Source of the DNA: an uncultured bacterium
GTDB lineage: Bacteria; Bacteroidota; Bacteroidia; Bacteroidales; Bacteroidaceae
Length of the DNA stretch: 64,000 nt
NCBI GenBank assembly: GCA_905214795.1
Contig: CAJMNM010000016.1
Span: 1-64,000, forward strand
Direction of reading: 5' to 3'
Below are positions 52,101-62,300 of this stretch, piece after piece. The translations under genes and the position numbers were made by a program. The notes below the pieces were generated by a model that saw nothing but the letters and a program-made list of their open reading frames with translations, was not told the DNA's origin and searched no databases. Every line of letters starts with the position of its first letter. The stretch's first letter is position 1.

Positions 52101-53080
52101 CTTTGTTTTACGGTAGGAGTCTTTTCCTGAATATTCTGTCCGACGGCTTTCAGTATATATATTCCAGGATCCAATCCAACAAGAGTCTGACTGATTGAAC
52201 CGTCACCGGCAGAGTTACCTGTACTCACCCATTTCTCAACATAATTATCACCATTCTTTTGAGTAAAAGAATTATTGCTTTGTATTTGCATGCCAGAATT
52301 AACCCAACCGGTAAATCCATCTTCAAAATCAGGATTTGCCAACCATGAAGTTACATCCAGCAGATTATCTATTGTGGCATGATCTTTCTTATATTGAAAT
52401 ATAGCTTCCTGAGCATCTTTCTGAGCCTGAACCAATGCTGTCGCAGCCTCTCCTATTCCATCATAAACATTCGCATCATAAACAGTTTGTGCATCGCTTA
52501 TTACCTGTTTCAACCGAGTCATAGCCGCCTCACTCATTAAGCTGTCGGTATAACATTCAGTTTCTTCTATCAGTTGCAACAATTCTGCACGAAGTTCTTC
52601 CGTCGAAGTACTGGTACATTCCAATCTGAAATTATCTAAAGCTAACCAATTTCCTGTTGCGTCTACGGCCTCAAACCCCACAGTAAGTTGTCCGGTTATT
52701 ACAGGAACAGAAACACTGTAATCGCCGGTTTCACTTACTATAGTTTTCTCATCATCAGCAAAAATCCATGCTCCGGTCTGTTTATCTGTTGGAGTGTTTT
52801 CCTGTATATTCTGTGCCGAGACTGTTAATGTATAAATACCTGCCAGGAGCTGGCTGACAGTCTGCGATAATTTTGCATTACCAACAGCACTACCTCTTGA
52901 TACCCATTTTTCCAGATAATTACTACCTGCTTTCAAGGAAAAAGCATCATTACTCTGAACAGCAAGACTTGAAACGTCCCAGTTTTCAAGTCCGTTTTCA
53001 AAGCTGCCATTCAACAGGCTTTGAGCCTGTACACTTAATGCCAGAACGACATTAATGGCAATCATTACAATTTTTTTCAT
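49157..53080 (-). CDS. large secreted zincin-type protein with repeated carbohydrate-binding modules
   Basis: 1307 aa. Signal peptide (VQAQ). Two copies of a CBM-like beta-sandwich module (about 20-155 and 245-385), each with a GSFENGLENW / NPDFEDGFTGW start and an end of the type GNWLALDNFRL / GNWVCVDNFRL. FIVAR-like helical linkers, an Fn3-like stretch (GFVYSETNPEPTIYD), then a metallopeptidase-like domain with TVLHEMGHGIGTG (HExxH near residue 699). A ligand-binding region with YYQFRNAATGHYISYS and a third CBM module follow, then a sorting-like tail (VYDLQGRRVVGDILRPGIYI). Probably a secreted protease acting on glycoproteins, as in M60-like families. The exact family is uncertain. Confidence 0.75.
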   Translation of the reverse strand: MKKIVMIAINVVLALSVQAQSLLNGSFENGLENWDVSSLAVQSNDAFSLKAGSNYLEKWVSRGSAVGNAKLSQTVSQLLAGIYTLTVSAQNIQENTPTDKQTGAWIFADDEKTIVSETGDYSVSVPVITGQLTVGFEAVDATGNWLALDNFRLECTSTSTEELRAELLQLIEETECYTDSLMSEAAMTRLKQVISDAQTVYDANVYDGIGEAATALVQAQKDAQEAIFQYKKDHATIDNLLDVTSWLANPDFEDGFTGWVNSGMQIQSNNSFTQKNGDNYVEKWVSTGNSAGDGSISQTLVGLDPGIYILKAVGQNIQEKTPTVKQSGVYLFGAQGETAVQTVGEYTLQFTNIDSNFTLGLRAENATGNWVCVDNFRLYYAGWTMEALKSELLKRIDNAKSLSAEYMQKSCNEELLKAIAAAEEVYQSDDTPERYTSVTDLLTETVTNANNSIEAYDALKTAISEAEQTYADGQGTGAESFRESIDEASNVYKLQETATDEVYAAIEKLNDAGLRFKVDNATGDVPVVVTDKRYARGCIEAFGRSTISGVADSEILERGFVYSETNPEPTIYDEKSTDYLEYNGRIYRMPMKPGTLYYIRAYAMTTGYAVGYGDVIRISTLPKGNVTWSYDYGSDDPAQNSRIETAVSEATNWWANYTSINGFNLEAHWSPGTPTADCGYGGYMRIGTNMGQRCGTVLHEMGHGIGTGTLEVWGGWVQSPLRQTINGDWCGDRANEAVRFWENNDDVWICGAYDGGHWGIHNYGQPYEDGGGSTALWMNKYAINGAHLEPGAWAGPTDSNGTQHLFIGNSIINQGFCEDGIIPVGAWSGGSYLPAYVFEHRDDVKYYLTSEDAEYGRMLSYLTEQSDGTLKWIATDGGVPTDDMSAWYISFDASKQYYQFRNAATGHYISYSLSGFNGFKAVDKVEPDDNENFHMLRRRAADAGEDLFRGYWMMNPVSRKCLTAYTSEGTGAMDQDLYDKASNQRWMILTADGADKLNSEVAEKYRGLLTELIANLRNILQTPYVEKTEGADSHSELTAQLDDVERRMNDETSSSILEQMYVTTYQSGIDYLGNVNPKDEAQPFDITFIIDNPSLKDNSKGWNGTPTHNYGCCEFYETEFDFNQTITNMPKGYYKLTVQGFQRPGNASGAYSDFINNQNNVSTYVYIGTRKAQINHIAVDAQSQKLGGTESAVGSPVRYVPNDMKAASLYFDNDLYQNEVSFRQTIKDKDITMGLSCASSNNYYWTIFTNFHLFYYGSLSPTGVDDEVKMDVDTIEQPVYDLQGRRVVGDILRPGIYIRGGKKILVR

Positions 53081-53221
53081 CTTAAGTTTTTGGTAATTTT
53101 AGTGTTATTCATTAATATTTTAAAAATCAGAATCATATTTCCATTAAGGCTTCCATCTATAATAAAGATAAACAGACCGATTTATCCTTTGTTTCTTAAT
53201 TAGGTTAACGTGCCATAAAGA

Positions 53222-53274
53222 TATAAAAAAAATATTGTATAGCAGACATTTAATTTAGGAATCTGCTATACAAT
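53222..53274 (-). terminator. terminator of the first GH30 gene
   Basis: ATTGTATAGCAGA (53234-53246) pairs perfectly with TCTGCTATACAAT (53262-53274). On the minus strand a run of T residues follows the stem. Confidence 0.88.
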
Positions 53275-53307
53275 AATAAAATCAGGAATATAACCCTTTA
53301 GAAAAAA

Positions 53308-56300
53308 CTACTGAAACAATCTTTTCTTACCTTTTTGAATATAAATACCTTTTTTATGCAACGATGTTACTTTACGACCAGAAAGGTCATAAACATCCGA
53401 ATTTTCATTAACAGGCGAATTTATCACTTCATCTACTCCTGTCCCGTCAGCAACAACAAGATCGAATGTCTTCACGTCATAATTCTCTACTAAAGAAAAC
53501 CATGTATGGAAAGGCATTACATTTATTGCCTCATCAACATAAGTTAACTGGTTATTATCCAGTACGTAATTCTTATCATTCGGAGTTGCGGAAACGGTTT
53601 CGTATACTCCTGTCAGACTACCTTCCGGACAACCGGAATTAATCAGAGAGGTAGCTTTATGCAACGTCACATCTTTTGCGGTTAGACTTTTATATGCTTC
53701 ATCCGACTTTACAAAATAAGGCATATCAGCATTTACAATCTCTGAAACCTCATTTAATATAACCGAATTCTTATCCACTGACATTGGCTGATAATACTTC
53801 AAATTCTCTTCCGGTACAAATGGCAAACACAAATCCATCCAGTCATCTTTCTGTATATTACAATACAATTTTACAGAATCTACATCCGCATCAACCATTG
53901 CATAAGAATATCCTTCAAAAAGAACCAAAGAGCCGATTTGTCCGTCAACAAGATTATTATTAAGTTGGACGTTAGCAGCTGTGATAATATTTTCCTCGCT
54001 TTCTATGATAGCATTCGGATTACCCAGGCAAATATCAGCTGTCACAGTCTTGCCTTTATTCTGGAGTTTTTCATCCTCATTAACAGTAACAACCTGTTCG
54101 CCATCCATATAGTAAAGATAAACATTGCTTACCTGACCTTCACCAGCATTTGAAGCAATTGTTAATGTCAAATCACCGGCCTGTTCCAATGTACCTTCTG
54201 CTGCCAACCAGCACCATCCTTTACTATTATATCCAGTATTATAGCCCACATCTCCGGCTGCAGCTGTCATCTGCACACCATTTGTATTAATAATAGGTGC
54301 CGTACCGACCTCGTCCAGATTCCATCCGGGCAATACCACTGCCGATTCTTTTTGGTTATTTACAGAGGCCAGAATTCTATTATTCTTCGGACCACGTACA
54401 GAAGCCACCATACGATAGGTTCCGGCCGGCATTCCTACTAAAGTTGTGGAAGCCGTACCAGCATATATTTTTACCAAGCCAGATTGACTGTCCTCAATGC
54501 CATCCCAATTCTCACTGGTTACCTCATTACGTACCACACTTGTGGCCTGAGCATTCCATGCAGTGATTTTAGGCAACAAAAAAGAAGCGTCACCTTTATG
54601 TTCATTAATGGCATCCATTACGCTACCCGATTCCTGTGCATTATTAAAAACTTCGATTGCATCCTCCAGCGCAAATATGGCTTCTTGACTTACAGCCCAT
54701 GCCGGTTGGTCGTTATACACTTTCTGAGCGGCATTGATTGCTGTTGACAAATCTTCCTTTCCAGTCAGATTAGAAGTTCCGTCCAACAATGCTTTGGCTT
54801 CCTCTATTTTACTGTTCAACTTTTCTAGATAATCCATATTCATTGTGGCGTCATCGGCATAAGGATAATAGTTTATCCTTAAGTTATCAAATGCAACCCA
54901 ATCATTGGCTGATGCTCCGGTATTTTTCAAACCGATACGCATTTTACCGTTCTTCACCACAGCGCGAACTGTTGTTTTTGAATAATTACCTTTATCGAAA
55001 TAGAAAACAGCAGACTCACCGTCAGCCGGTGCATACCATCCTTTGGCATCAGCAATTTCACTTTCATTACCTTGACCTATCTTACCTTCGTTCTTGCCGG
55101 AAGCCCATGTAGGTAAATATTGTGTAACAGGAACTCCGTCATCTCCAGTTGCATATATCATCATGGTATTGTTTGTACCATCAACACTTTCACTTTCCGC
55201 ATTGCGATAAAATCCGGTAAGTGAGAATTCATATACACCGGCAGGCAAATGATTAAGATCAATATAAGCATCCAGATTCTCACAGTTAGTGAATTCTCCC
55301 ACATATTCACGATAAGGGTCAGCTGATACCCCGGAAGTTGCAGGTACTTTGCTCCACATATCATCACCGTTATGCAAACGGTTAAAATCAGGATTCTTTA
55401 TGAACGCGAATGTCACATCCGAAGGCTGCTGCTCAGTAGCTTTACGAGCCTCGGCCAAACGGTCTTCTTTTGCAACCAGTTTCCACAGGCAACCATCTAT
55501 CTCGTTCACATTATCTCCTTCTTTGATTTCCTGACCGTAACCGATTTCTCCATCATTCAGTTCACCAATTGACAAAGAAGGTTTATAAGTCAGATAATGT
55601 CCGTAAATACCAATGGCATACACATCTGTTTCATTTGAAGGATAAAAAGTCAAACGCTCTTTTGCCTTTGTGTTGTCCATAAAATATTTCTGCTCCAGTT
55701 CCAGACCACTACCCACTTCCATAAAACCGAAATAAGTATTCTGTCCATAAGGTGTAGCCAGATAATAATCGTCACCAGTGTCACTATATTCTAATGTATA
55801 CTCACAACCTGTATCATCCAATACCGGGCGTGTACCATAACGTCCACCGGCGTTAAGATACTTACCTTCTTTTACATTATACAGATAATACTTCTGTGTA
55901 GGATCCAAATAAACGCTATGAGTATTTGAAGAGGGGAATTCTTCTTCTCCTTCTTTCATACCTTCTTCTGTAGCTAAGGTATTAATCTGTTCTTCTGTTC
56001 CCACAACAAATGTATTCATTGAGTGAGCAGGTACATTGACGTTAATACAATGACCGTCTATATCTAATTTTAAAGAACGTTCCTGATTGCCCTCGTTACC
56101 TACAACTGCTACATACAACCCATCCGGACGCTGTGCCACAAGCAACAATTCTTTAGAAACAGATTTATTCAGAATCTTTGTTCCCTGACACAGGAAATGA
56201 CTGTAATGCTTATAAGCATAATATTCAGGAGTATAATATGCTGTACAGGTTCCGTTGGCATGAGGCATTTTCTCGTTGATATGTACAATGGCATTCTGCC

Positions 56301-57519
56301 ACCAGTTCATGAACGGACCACGACCATTTCCTGCCAAAATAGAATTCCAGTTGGTATAATCCACACAACCATTATTCAGATAATGATGAATCAATTCAAA
56401 AGTATGCACACCGGCAGCCCAGTCAAATGTACCGCCACCACATTCACTTTCTGTCTGAATCATCTCCAGTCCCGGATAATCCTTACGGATAGTTGCTATT
56501 GCATCACGGCCTTCCCATTGGAAACCGGCTCCGGCAACCATCTCAGAAAGACGCTTACCCTTATATCCCTCTGCAGTACTTACTGTATTCAATATAGTCT
56601 CGATATTATTGATATCAGCCGTATTCAAAGTACCCAGCCATACTTTCACACCCGGATTGTGTTCATTAAGATACGGTATAAGATAATCCGCATTAAAACG
56701 TCCGGCGTCTTCAGCGCTCCACGATGTATTGGGATAATAGTTCACCGTATAAGCCTCATTCTGATAACAGCAGCCAATAATAGGAATACCCTCTTTACCA
56801 TATTCTGTAATAAAGCGGCTGAAATACATGGCATGCGCTTTCAATATAGGATCTTCCATCTTGAATTGAGTGGTATAACGGGGATAAGTTACGTCCAATC
56901 CGTTACCATATCCGGCACGATTGCTGTAATGTTCACTCTTCTTCATCCACTGTGGAGGACTCCATGGAGAACACCAGAATTTCATATCAGGATTCTCTTC
57001 CATTGCCCGTTTAATAAAAGGAATGATTGCCTTACGGTCACGCTCCAGTGTAAAATGTTCCATGTTCAGGTCTTGCTCTCCCTTCGGCATTTCGTCAGGA
57101 CTATACCAGGCATTCCAAATATCTATACCTTCATTACGCTCATGATAAAGTTCGGTATAGAAGTTCTCAGGTGCGGCATAGTCACTGGCACCCATTGGAA
57201 TACGTCCTAAAGTAAAACGCAAGTCACCTTCGGGATCAAAAAAGTTATGAAAGAACTTGTCCTGCTCTTCTTTCGGAAGCAACTGCAAGGCATACCAGTC
57301 CAGTTCGTTAAAGCAAGTTCCAAAACTGCGGAACGTGCAGTTTACGTCTGTACTTACAAATTTCAAACGTTGCGGATTACCATCATCCTCTGTTACACCG
57401 GCAGGATAAACATGCCACTTGTCATCCTCTGTCGTAGAAATCTGCAAGGCTTTCATTGTTTGAGCCTGTATACTGATTTGCCCCGACAAGAGTAAAATTG
57501 CGAATACTGTTTTTCTCAT
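53308..57519 (-). CDS. GH30 glycoside hydrolase with long C-terminal modules
   Basis: 1403 aa. Signal peptide (SIQAQ), then a GH30 catalytic barrel (about 30-500) with the acid/base in CCYQNEAY near residue 248 and the nucleophile in QTESECGGG near residue 356. C-terminal regions follow: a fascin/ricin-like segment (QKYYLYNVKEGKYLNAGGRY), CBM-like modules (WVAFDNLRINYY), FIVAR-like helices and a sorting-like tail (VYDLSGRKVTSLHKKGIYI). GH30 enzymes cut beta-1,6-glucans, glucocerebrosides or xylans. The target here is not predictable. I chose ATG 57519 because the -7 box at 57566-57559 leaves a normal leader. The frame is open to 57561. Confidence 0.88.
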   Translation of the reverse strand: MRKTVFAILLLSGQISIQAQTMKALQISTTEDDKWHVYPAGVTEDDGNPQRLKFVSTDVNCTFRSFGTCFNELDWYALQLLPKEEQDKFFHNFFDPEGDLRFTLGRIPMGASDYAAPENFYTELYHERNEGIDIWNAWYSPDEMPKGEQDLNMEHFTLERDRKAIIPFIKRAMEENPDMKFWCSPWSPPQWMKKSEHYSNRAGYGNGLDVTYPRYTTQFKMEDPILKAHAMYFSRFITEYGKEGIPIIGCCYQNEAYTVNYYPNTSWSAEDAGRFNADYLIPYLNEHNPGVKVWLGTLNTADINNIETILNTVSTAEGYKGKRLSEMVAGAGFQWEGRDAIATIRKDYPGLEMIQTESECGGGTFDWAAGVHTFELIHHYLNNGCVDYTNWNSILAGNGRGPFMNWWQNAIVHINEKMPHANGTCTAYYTPEYYAYKHYSHFLCQGTKILNKSVSKELLLVAQRPDGLYVAVVGNEGNQERSLKLDIDGHCINVNVPAHSMNTFVVGTEEQINTLATEEGMKEGEEEFPSSNTHSVYLDPTQKYYLYNVKEGKYLNAGGRYGTRPVLDDTGCEYTLEYSDTGDDYYLATPYGQNTYFGFMEVGSGLELEQKYFMDNTKAKERLTFYPSNETDVYAIGIYGHYLTYKPSLSIGELNDGEIGYGQEIKEGDNVNEIDGCLWKLVAKEDRLAEARKATEQQPSDVTFAFIKNPDFNRLHNGDDMWSKVPATSGVSADPYREYVGEFTNCENLDAYIDLNHLPAGVYEFSLTGFYRNAESESVDGTNNTMMIYATGDDGVPVTQYLPTWASGKNEGKIGQGNESEIADAKGWYAPADGESAVFYFDKGNYSKTTVRAVVKNGKMRIGLKNTGASANDWVAFDNLRINYYPYADDATMNMDYLEKLNSKIEEAKALLDGTSNLTGKEDLSTAINAAQKVYNDQPAWAVSQEAIFALEDAIEVFNNAQESGSVMDAINEHKGDASFLLPKITAWNAQATSVVRNEVTSENWDGIEDSQSGLVKIYAGTASTTLVGMPAGTYRMVASVRGPKNNRILASVNNQKESAVVLPGWNLDEVGTAPIINTNGVQMTAAAGDVGYNTGYNSKGWCWLAAEGTLEQAGDLTLTIASNAGEGQVSNVYLYYMDGEQVVTVNEDEKLQNKGKTVTADICLGNPNAIIESEENIITAANVQLNNNLVDGQIGSLVLFEGYSYAMVDADVDSVKLYCNIQKDDWMDLCLPFVPEENLKYYQPMSVDKNSVILNEVSEIVNADMPYFVKSDEAYKSLTAKDVTLHKATSLINSGCPEGSLTGVYETVSATPNDKNYVLDNNQLTYVDEAINVMPFHTWFSLVENYDVKTFDLVVADGTGVDEVINSPVNENSDVYDLSGRKVTSLHKKGIYIQKGKKRLFQ

Positions 57520-57558
57520 ATCAATAGTATTTGTTTGGGTTAATTTTTCTCTTTTACA

Positions 57559-57626
57559 CAAAGTTATGACAAATGGCTGTCATAACTTTGCTGAAATGTT
57601 GAGAATGCTTTCGTATATGTTGCAAA
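57559..57626 (-). promoter_or_regulatory. GH30 promoter with HTCS-type binding site (site 1)
   Basis: On the minus strand the -7 box TAACTTTG lies at 57566-57559. It is one arm of a 13-bp inverted repeat (CAAAGTTATGACA 57559-57571; TGTCATAACTTTG 57578-57590). Thirty bp upstream of the box is a direct repeat, ATGTTG at 57596-57601 and at 57617-57622 followed by CAAA (plus-strand reading), 21 bp apart. The same element at the same distance precedes the second GH30 gene. Confidence 0.78.
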
Positions 57627-57684
57627 GAGCGCAACAATAGACTGATAAACAATATTTTTTGACTTATAGCGTTAGCGTTCAGTA

Positions 57685-59202
57685 TCAGCGTACCTGAAAA
57701 GTATTATAGGAATGAGCAGGTAACTGTACGCTCAATGATTTGTTATCCAAAGTAACGGTCAGTTCTTGAGTCTGGTCGGTAAAATTACCGGCAATCACAA
57801 TGTATTTGTTCTCTGGAGTAAGATAAATCAAAACAGGTTTCTGTTCTTTACCTGCACCTTTATATCCTACCATTCTAGATCCCGGACGGATAAAATTGGC
57901 ATAATGCTTCACCGCATAATATTCTGGAGTATAAGTAAACTCACGTGTTTGGCTGTTGACTCTAATAAGAGCATTCTGCTTCCATCCCCACGGACTTTCA
58001 CCGTTATCTTTCAGAATAAAATTCCAGAACGTATATTCGTTGCAGCCATTACCTAAGTAATGATTGATAAGCTCAAAGGTGTGTTCACCGGCCTTCCAGT
58101 CGAAACTGCCCCAACCACATTCGCTTTCAGAACACATGTAATTCCATTCCGGATGCGCCTCGCGAAGTACGGGAAGCGCCTCGCGTCCTTCCCACTGAAA
58201 AGCCATACCGCTTACATATTCCTGGAGCTTCTTGTCTGAAGCTATTTTCTGTACATAATCCACACGATTAGTATTGAACGTACCCAGATAAAGTTTCACC
58301 TCCGGATGCTCGCGCTTAAGTGTAGGACCCAGAAAATCACGGTTGAAACGGACAGTACCTTCAGCTGTCCACGCACATCCCGGATACGGCGTATAGCTGT
58401 AAGCCTCATTCTGATAAATCACCATATCAATGGGAATTCCCTGTTCGGCATAGGCTGTAATAAATTTGCAGAAATAATTGGCATAAGCCTGCAAATAACG
58501 GGGATCTTGTATGAAATAATCTGTTGTAGCCAGCTGGCGAGGGAATTTACCCTTGCGTTCTCCTGTAAGCTTCATTTCGTCCGGATCGGTCTTGCCACCT
58601 ACATTACCATACAAGAGATAATCCAATTGTGGGGACATCTTATTGAAACGGCTGCTCAATACCGGATAATCATGATTGATTTTCATCCAACTGGGCGGAC
58701 ACCATGGTGAAACCCAGAAAGTCAGACTGGGATTATACTTTTGCGCCGCACGGATAAAAGGTATGATTGTTTGCTTGTCGCGTTCTATATTGAAATATCT
58801 TAATTCTAAGTCACCCTCCATTTCGTCGCAACTGTACCATGAACGGGCATAGTCGTTTGCACCTATGGAGATACGGCCACGGGATATACCCAAATCACCT
58901 TTCGGAGAGAAAACCCGCTGAAGTATTTCATCCTGCTCATCACGGGTTAGTACACCCAGTGCATCCCAGTCAAGCTCATTAAATGTAGCTCCCCATGCCT
59001 TGAACACCACGCTCCGCTCTCCTATCTCAGACTTATTGACTGTCACATCAGGATTTTCAGTGGATTTACTCATTTTCACCGTAGAAGTCTTCCATAAGTC
59101 ACCTTCTACACTGCAATACCAATCCACCCGCTGTGCGACACATTGCAAAGAGCAAAAAGTCATACCGCCACATACCAAAAACAGTTTTGATAAATTTTTC
59201 AT
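57685..59202 (-). CDS. GH30 glycoside hydrolase, single domain
   Basis: 505 aa. Signal peptide (CVAQ) and a GH30 domain with acid/base in VIYQNEAY (near residue 262) and nucleophile in CSESECGWG (near 358), then the small beta-sandwich that GH30 enzymes carry at the C-terminus (LSVQLPAHSYNTFQV). It is a close paralogue of the larger GH30 protein and lies between it and the regulator gene. No C-terminal tail, so it is probably periplasmic. The pair would act one after the other on the same glycan. Confidence 0.9.
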   Translation of the reverse strand: MKNLSKLFLVCGGMTFCSLQCVAQRVDWYCSVEGDLWKTSTVKMSKSTENPDVTVNKSEIGERSVVFKAWGATFNELDWDALGVLTRDEQDEILQRVFSPKGDLGISRGRISIGANDYARSWYSCDEMEGDLELRYFNIERDKQTIIPFIRAAQKYNPSLTFWVSPWCPPSWMKINHDYPVLSSRFNKMSPQLDYLLYGNVGGKTDPDEMKLTGERKGKFPRQLATTDYFIQDPRYLQAYANYFCKFITAYAEQGIPIDMVIYQNEAYSYTPYPGCAWTAEGTVRFNRDFLGPTLKREHPEVKLYLGTFNTNRVDYVQKIASDKKLQEYVSGMAFQWEGREALPVLREAHPEWNYMCSESECGWGSFDWKAGEHTFELINHYLGNGCNEYTFWNFILKDNGESPWGWKQNALIRVNSQTREFTYTPEYYAVKHYANFIRPGSRMVGYKGAGKEQKPVLIYLTPENKYIVIAGNFTDQTQELTVTLDNKSLSVQLPAHSYNTFQVR

Positions 59203-59245
59203 CTCAAGTCACGTTTTTAATTTTATAGATAATTTTTTCCTGTCG

Positions 59246-59313
59246 CAAAATTAAGCAGAGAACTGAAATATGACTTGCCGGTATGTTGAAACGACTTACG
59301 TTTATGTTGCAAA
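59246..59313 (-). promoter_or_regulatory. GH30 promoter with HTCS-type binding site (site 2)
   Basis: The -7 box TAATTTTG lies at 59253-59246 on the minus strand. Exactly 30 bp upstream, ATGTTG at 59283-59288 and ATGTTGCAAA at 59304-59313 (plus reading) repeat at 21-bp spacing. Over 31 bp the element matches site 1 at about 25 positions. This is the expected layout for an AraC-type response regulator activating both genes. Confidence 0.78.
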
Positions 59314-59335
59314 CCCACTCTATATCAGAGGTTCA

Positions 59336-62300
59336 TTATTTTCCTTTTTTCTGATACTCGCTTGCCGTCTTACCAAACATCTTTTTAAAAGAATAAGCAA
59401 AGTAGCTGGGTGTAGAGAAACCACAAAGATCCACAATCTCCGAAATACTGTAATTGCTTGACTCAAGTAACTGCGCCGCGCGTTTCAACCGAATCGTCCG
59501 GATAAATTCAGTCGGTTTCTGTCCGGTCAGAGTCTGAAGCTTGCGATAAAGATTTGTACGGTCGGTATGCAAGTCCCCTGCAAACATCTCAACACTATAA
59601 TCAGTATTGGTCATGTTAGCCTCAACCAGTTCTACTGCACGAGTGATAAACTGACGGTCCAGGTCATTACCTGCAAGTTCCTCACTTTTCAGCTCCACAC
59701 TCTGCAAAAACACCTGACGTCGTTTCTCACCCTGAGCCTGCAAATGTTTGATTCGGTTTTGAAGTATGGCGATATTAAACGGTTTGGTAAGATATAAATC
59801 AGCTCCTGCGTCATATCCTTCAAGCATACTCTCATTACCGCTTCTGGCTGTAAGCAGAATGATGGGAATATGACTGGTCTTGATGTCCGACTTCAAATTA
59901 CGACAGAGTTCCACACCGTCCATGCGCGGCATCATAATATCGCTCACTATAATATCTATATTCGGATTAGCCTGCAAACGCTCTTGCGCCTCTATACCGT
60001 CTGCCGCCTGAATCACACGGTAACCTTCAGTCGTCAGTTCACCCGACAAGAACTCCCGGAATTCCATATTATCTTCCACCAACAACAATATTGCCCCGTT
60101 GTCGGCCGAAGAAGAAATATCATTCAAAACCTCATCCTCTTCCACTACTGCCGACCGGGCAGGCAAACTTACAACAAACGTACTTCCTTTATTTTCCGTA
60201 CTCTCGACTGTCAGTTCTCCTCCATGAAGACGCACATATTCATAGGTCATATTCAGACCTATCCCGGTACCTGTCTCGTGCGTATGATTACCGGCCTGAT
60301 AGAACCGGTCAAATATATGTGCCTGATCTGATTTCGGGATACCAATCCCTGTATCATGCACAGACAACAACAAACTGCCATCCGGATTAGCTGTTAAGAC
60401 AATACTGACAGTACCATTCGGCCGGTTATACTTAATCGCGTTACTAATCAGATTACACAATATATGATGCATTTTGTTATGATCATATAAATAATACAGG
60501 TCCTTTTCCGGCACTTTCACTTCCAACGCAATCTGCTTGCCGTCTGCCAACGGTTTAAAAGCATCTACTTCCAGCCGTACAAACTCTGTCAGATTGCCTG
60601 TTCGCAATTCAAGTTGTTCATTACCCGTCTCCATCTTGCGGAAATCAAGCAACCGGTTAATCATGTCAAGCAAATGTTCGGCCTGGCGCAAAATAGGCCG
60701 AAGCGCCTCATTCCCTCCCTTACGGATCATACTGTCAAGCGGAGTGATAATCAGCGAAAGCGGCGTACGCAACTCGTGACTGATATTGGTAAAGAAGCGG
60801 AATTTCAGTTCAGTCAGTTTCTCCTGCATCTGTTGTTCATGCTTTTTCTTCTGAGTGGAAAGGAAACGGCTTACAGCCAGCCAAAGACACAACAATCCCA
60901 CCAACACATACACCGTATAAGCCAGTTTCGTCTGCCACCATGCCGGCAGTTTATGCATAATCAGAAGCGTCTCAGCTTTACTCCATACCCCATACCGGTC
61001 TGTCGCACGAGCCTCAAGTGTATACTGACCGGCCGAAGGCAACAACAAACGTAACGTATTCTGCCCCACCGGTAAAGTCACCCATTCATCACTGAGTTCC
61101 CTGATACGATACGCAAACCTGATGTGTCGGGCACTTAGCACATCAAGCGTTGTCATACGTATTTCTATTACTTTCGTAACATAGGGAATATCCATGGAAA
61201 TCCCGTCGGGCAGATTCATCACACTGTCACATAATATTGCGCTGATCACCGGCGGGCGAACCACAGAAGTTTTCTCCAAATCAGTCGATGACGCCAAACG
61301 GAGCACATTCCCTGCCGAACCTATATATACACTGTCGCCGTTCGTACAAATACTTCTGAAGAAATCCACGCCAAGCCGTTCGTCTGTAGCACTCAACGTA
61401 CGCTGTGCGAATGTTTCAGGATTACATTCATTGACACTTTGATCGGTCAACGCCCAAATGTGTCCTTTACTGTCGCAACAGATGCGGTTTATCGTCTCAC
61501 CGGCAGCCGCACAATAGACCATTTTCGGCACAGTATCATTATTAGTCTGTCGGTAAATATATCCTTGCGAGTCACCCCACCATAGCGTACCGTCATTACC
61601 ACGCGCCAACGCTGTATATACCGGCTGCATGGAAGATGTCAGACCATATGGCTTACCGGCTGCGTCCGTAACAAGAAAAAGCACTTCTGAATCTGTACCT
61701 TTGATCCTTACCAGTTTTCTGTCCTTTAAACCGTAACGGAAAATACTACGTGACGTACCTATCCACAAACAACCGTCACCACTGTCCCATATCGAATAAA
61801 TACCTTCTCCATCAGGTATTTCTGTCACATGCTCCAACTGAAGTGATTCACCGGTTCTCCACGCACGATATATACCTGCACCCTGCGCAAGCCACACTCC
61901 GCTCTGTCCGCTACACTTCTCCATCCGGCTTAAATGATGTGGCAAACCGACTCCGGGACATAATCGCACCCCCAACTCCGGATTATAATTTACAAGTCCT
62001 ACACGTCCTTGCCACATCCAGAGGTCTTCACCGTCAGCTATGATATTGTGAGGCAATACCCTTACTCCGGTTTTCTGCAACATCAGCCTGTTCAGTTCCG
62101 ACAACTTATCTGCGGCTTTCTTTTCCGGTTCCGGTGATAGAATAAACGTATGAGGCATATAACTGGCCACCCAGATATTACCGTTACGGTCCAGTTCCAT
62201 CTTATCCAATATATTCATACCTTCCGGGAGTTGCTTTCTGATAGCAAAATCCTCTTCCAACGTCCCGTCCGGAAGTATATTCCACTGTCGCAACATACTC

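Noticed and set aside
56197..57210. 337-aa open frame on the plus strand
   Set aside because: It is the antisense shadow of the GH30 catalytic domain, with no start signal or recognisable domain.
59870..60331. 153-aa open frame on the plus strand
   Set aside because: Antisense shadow of the HTCS kinase and receiver domains.
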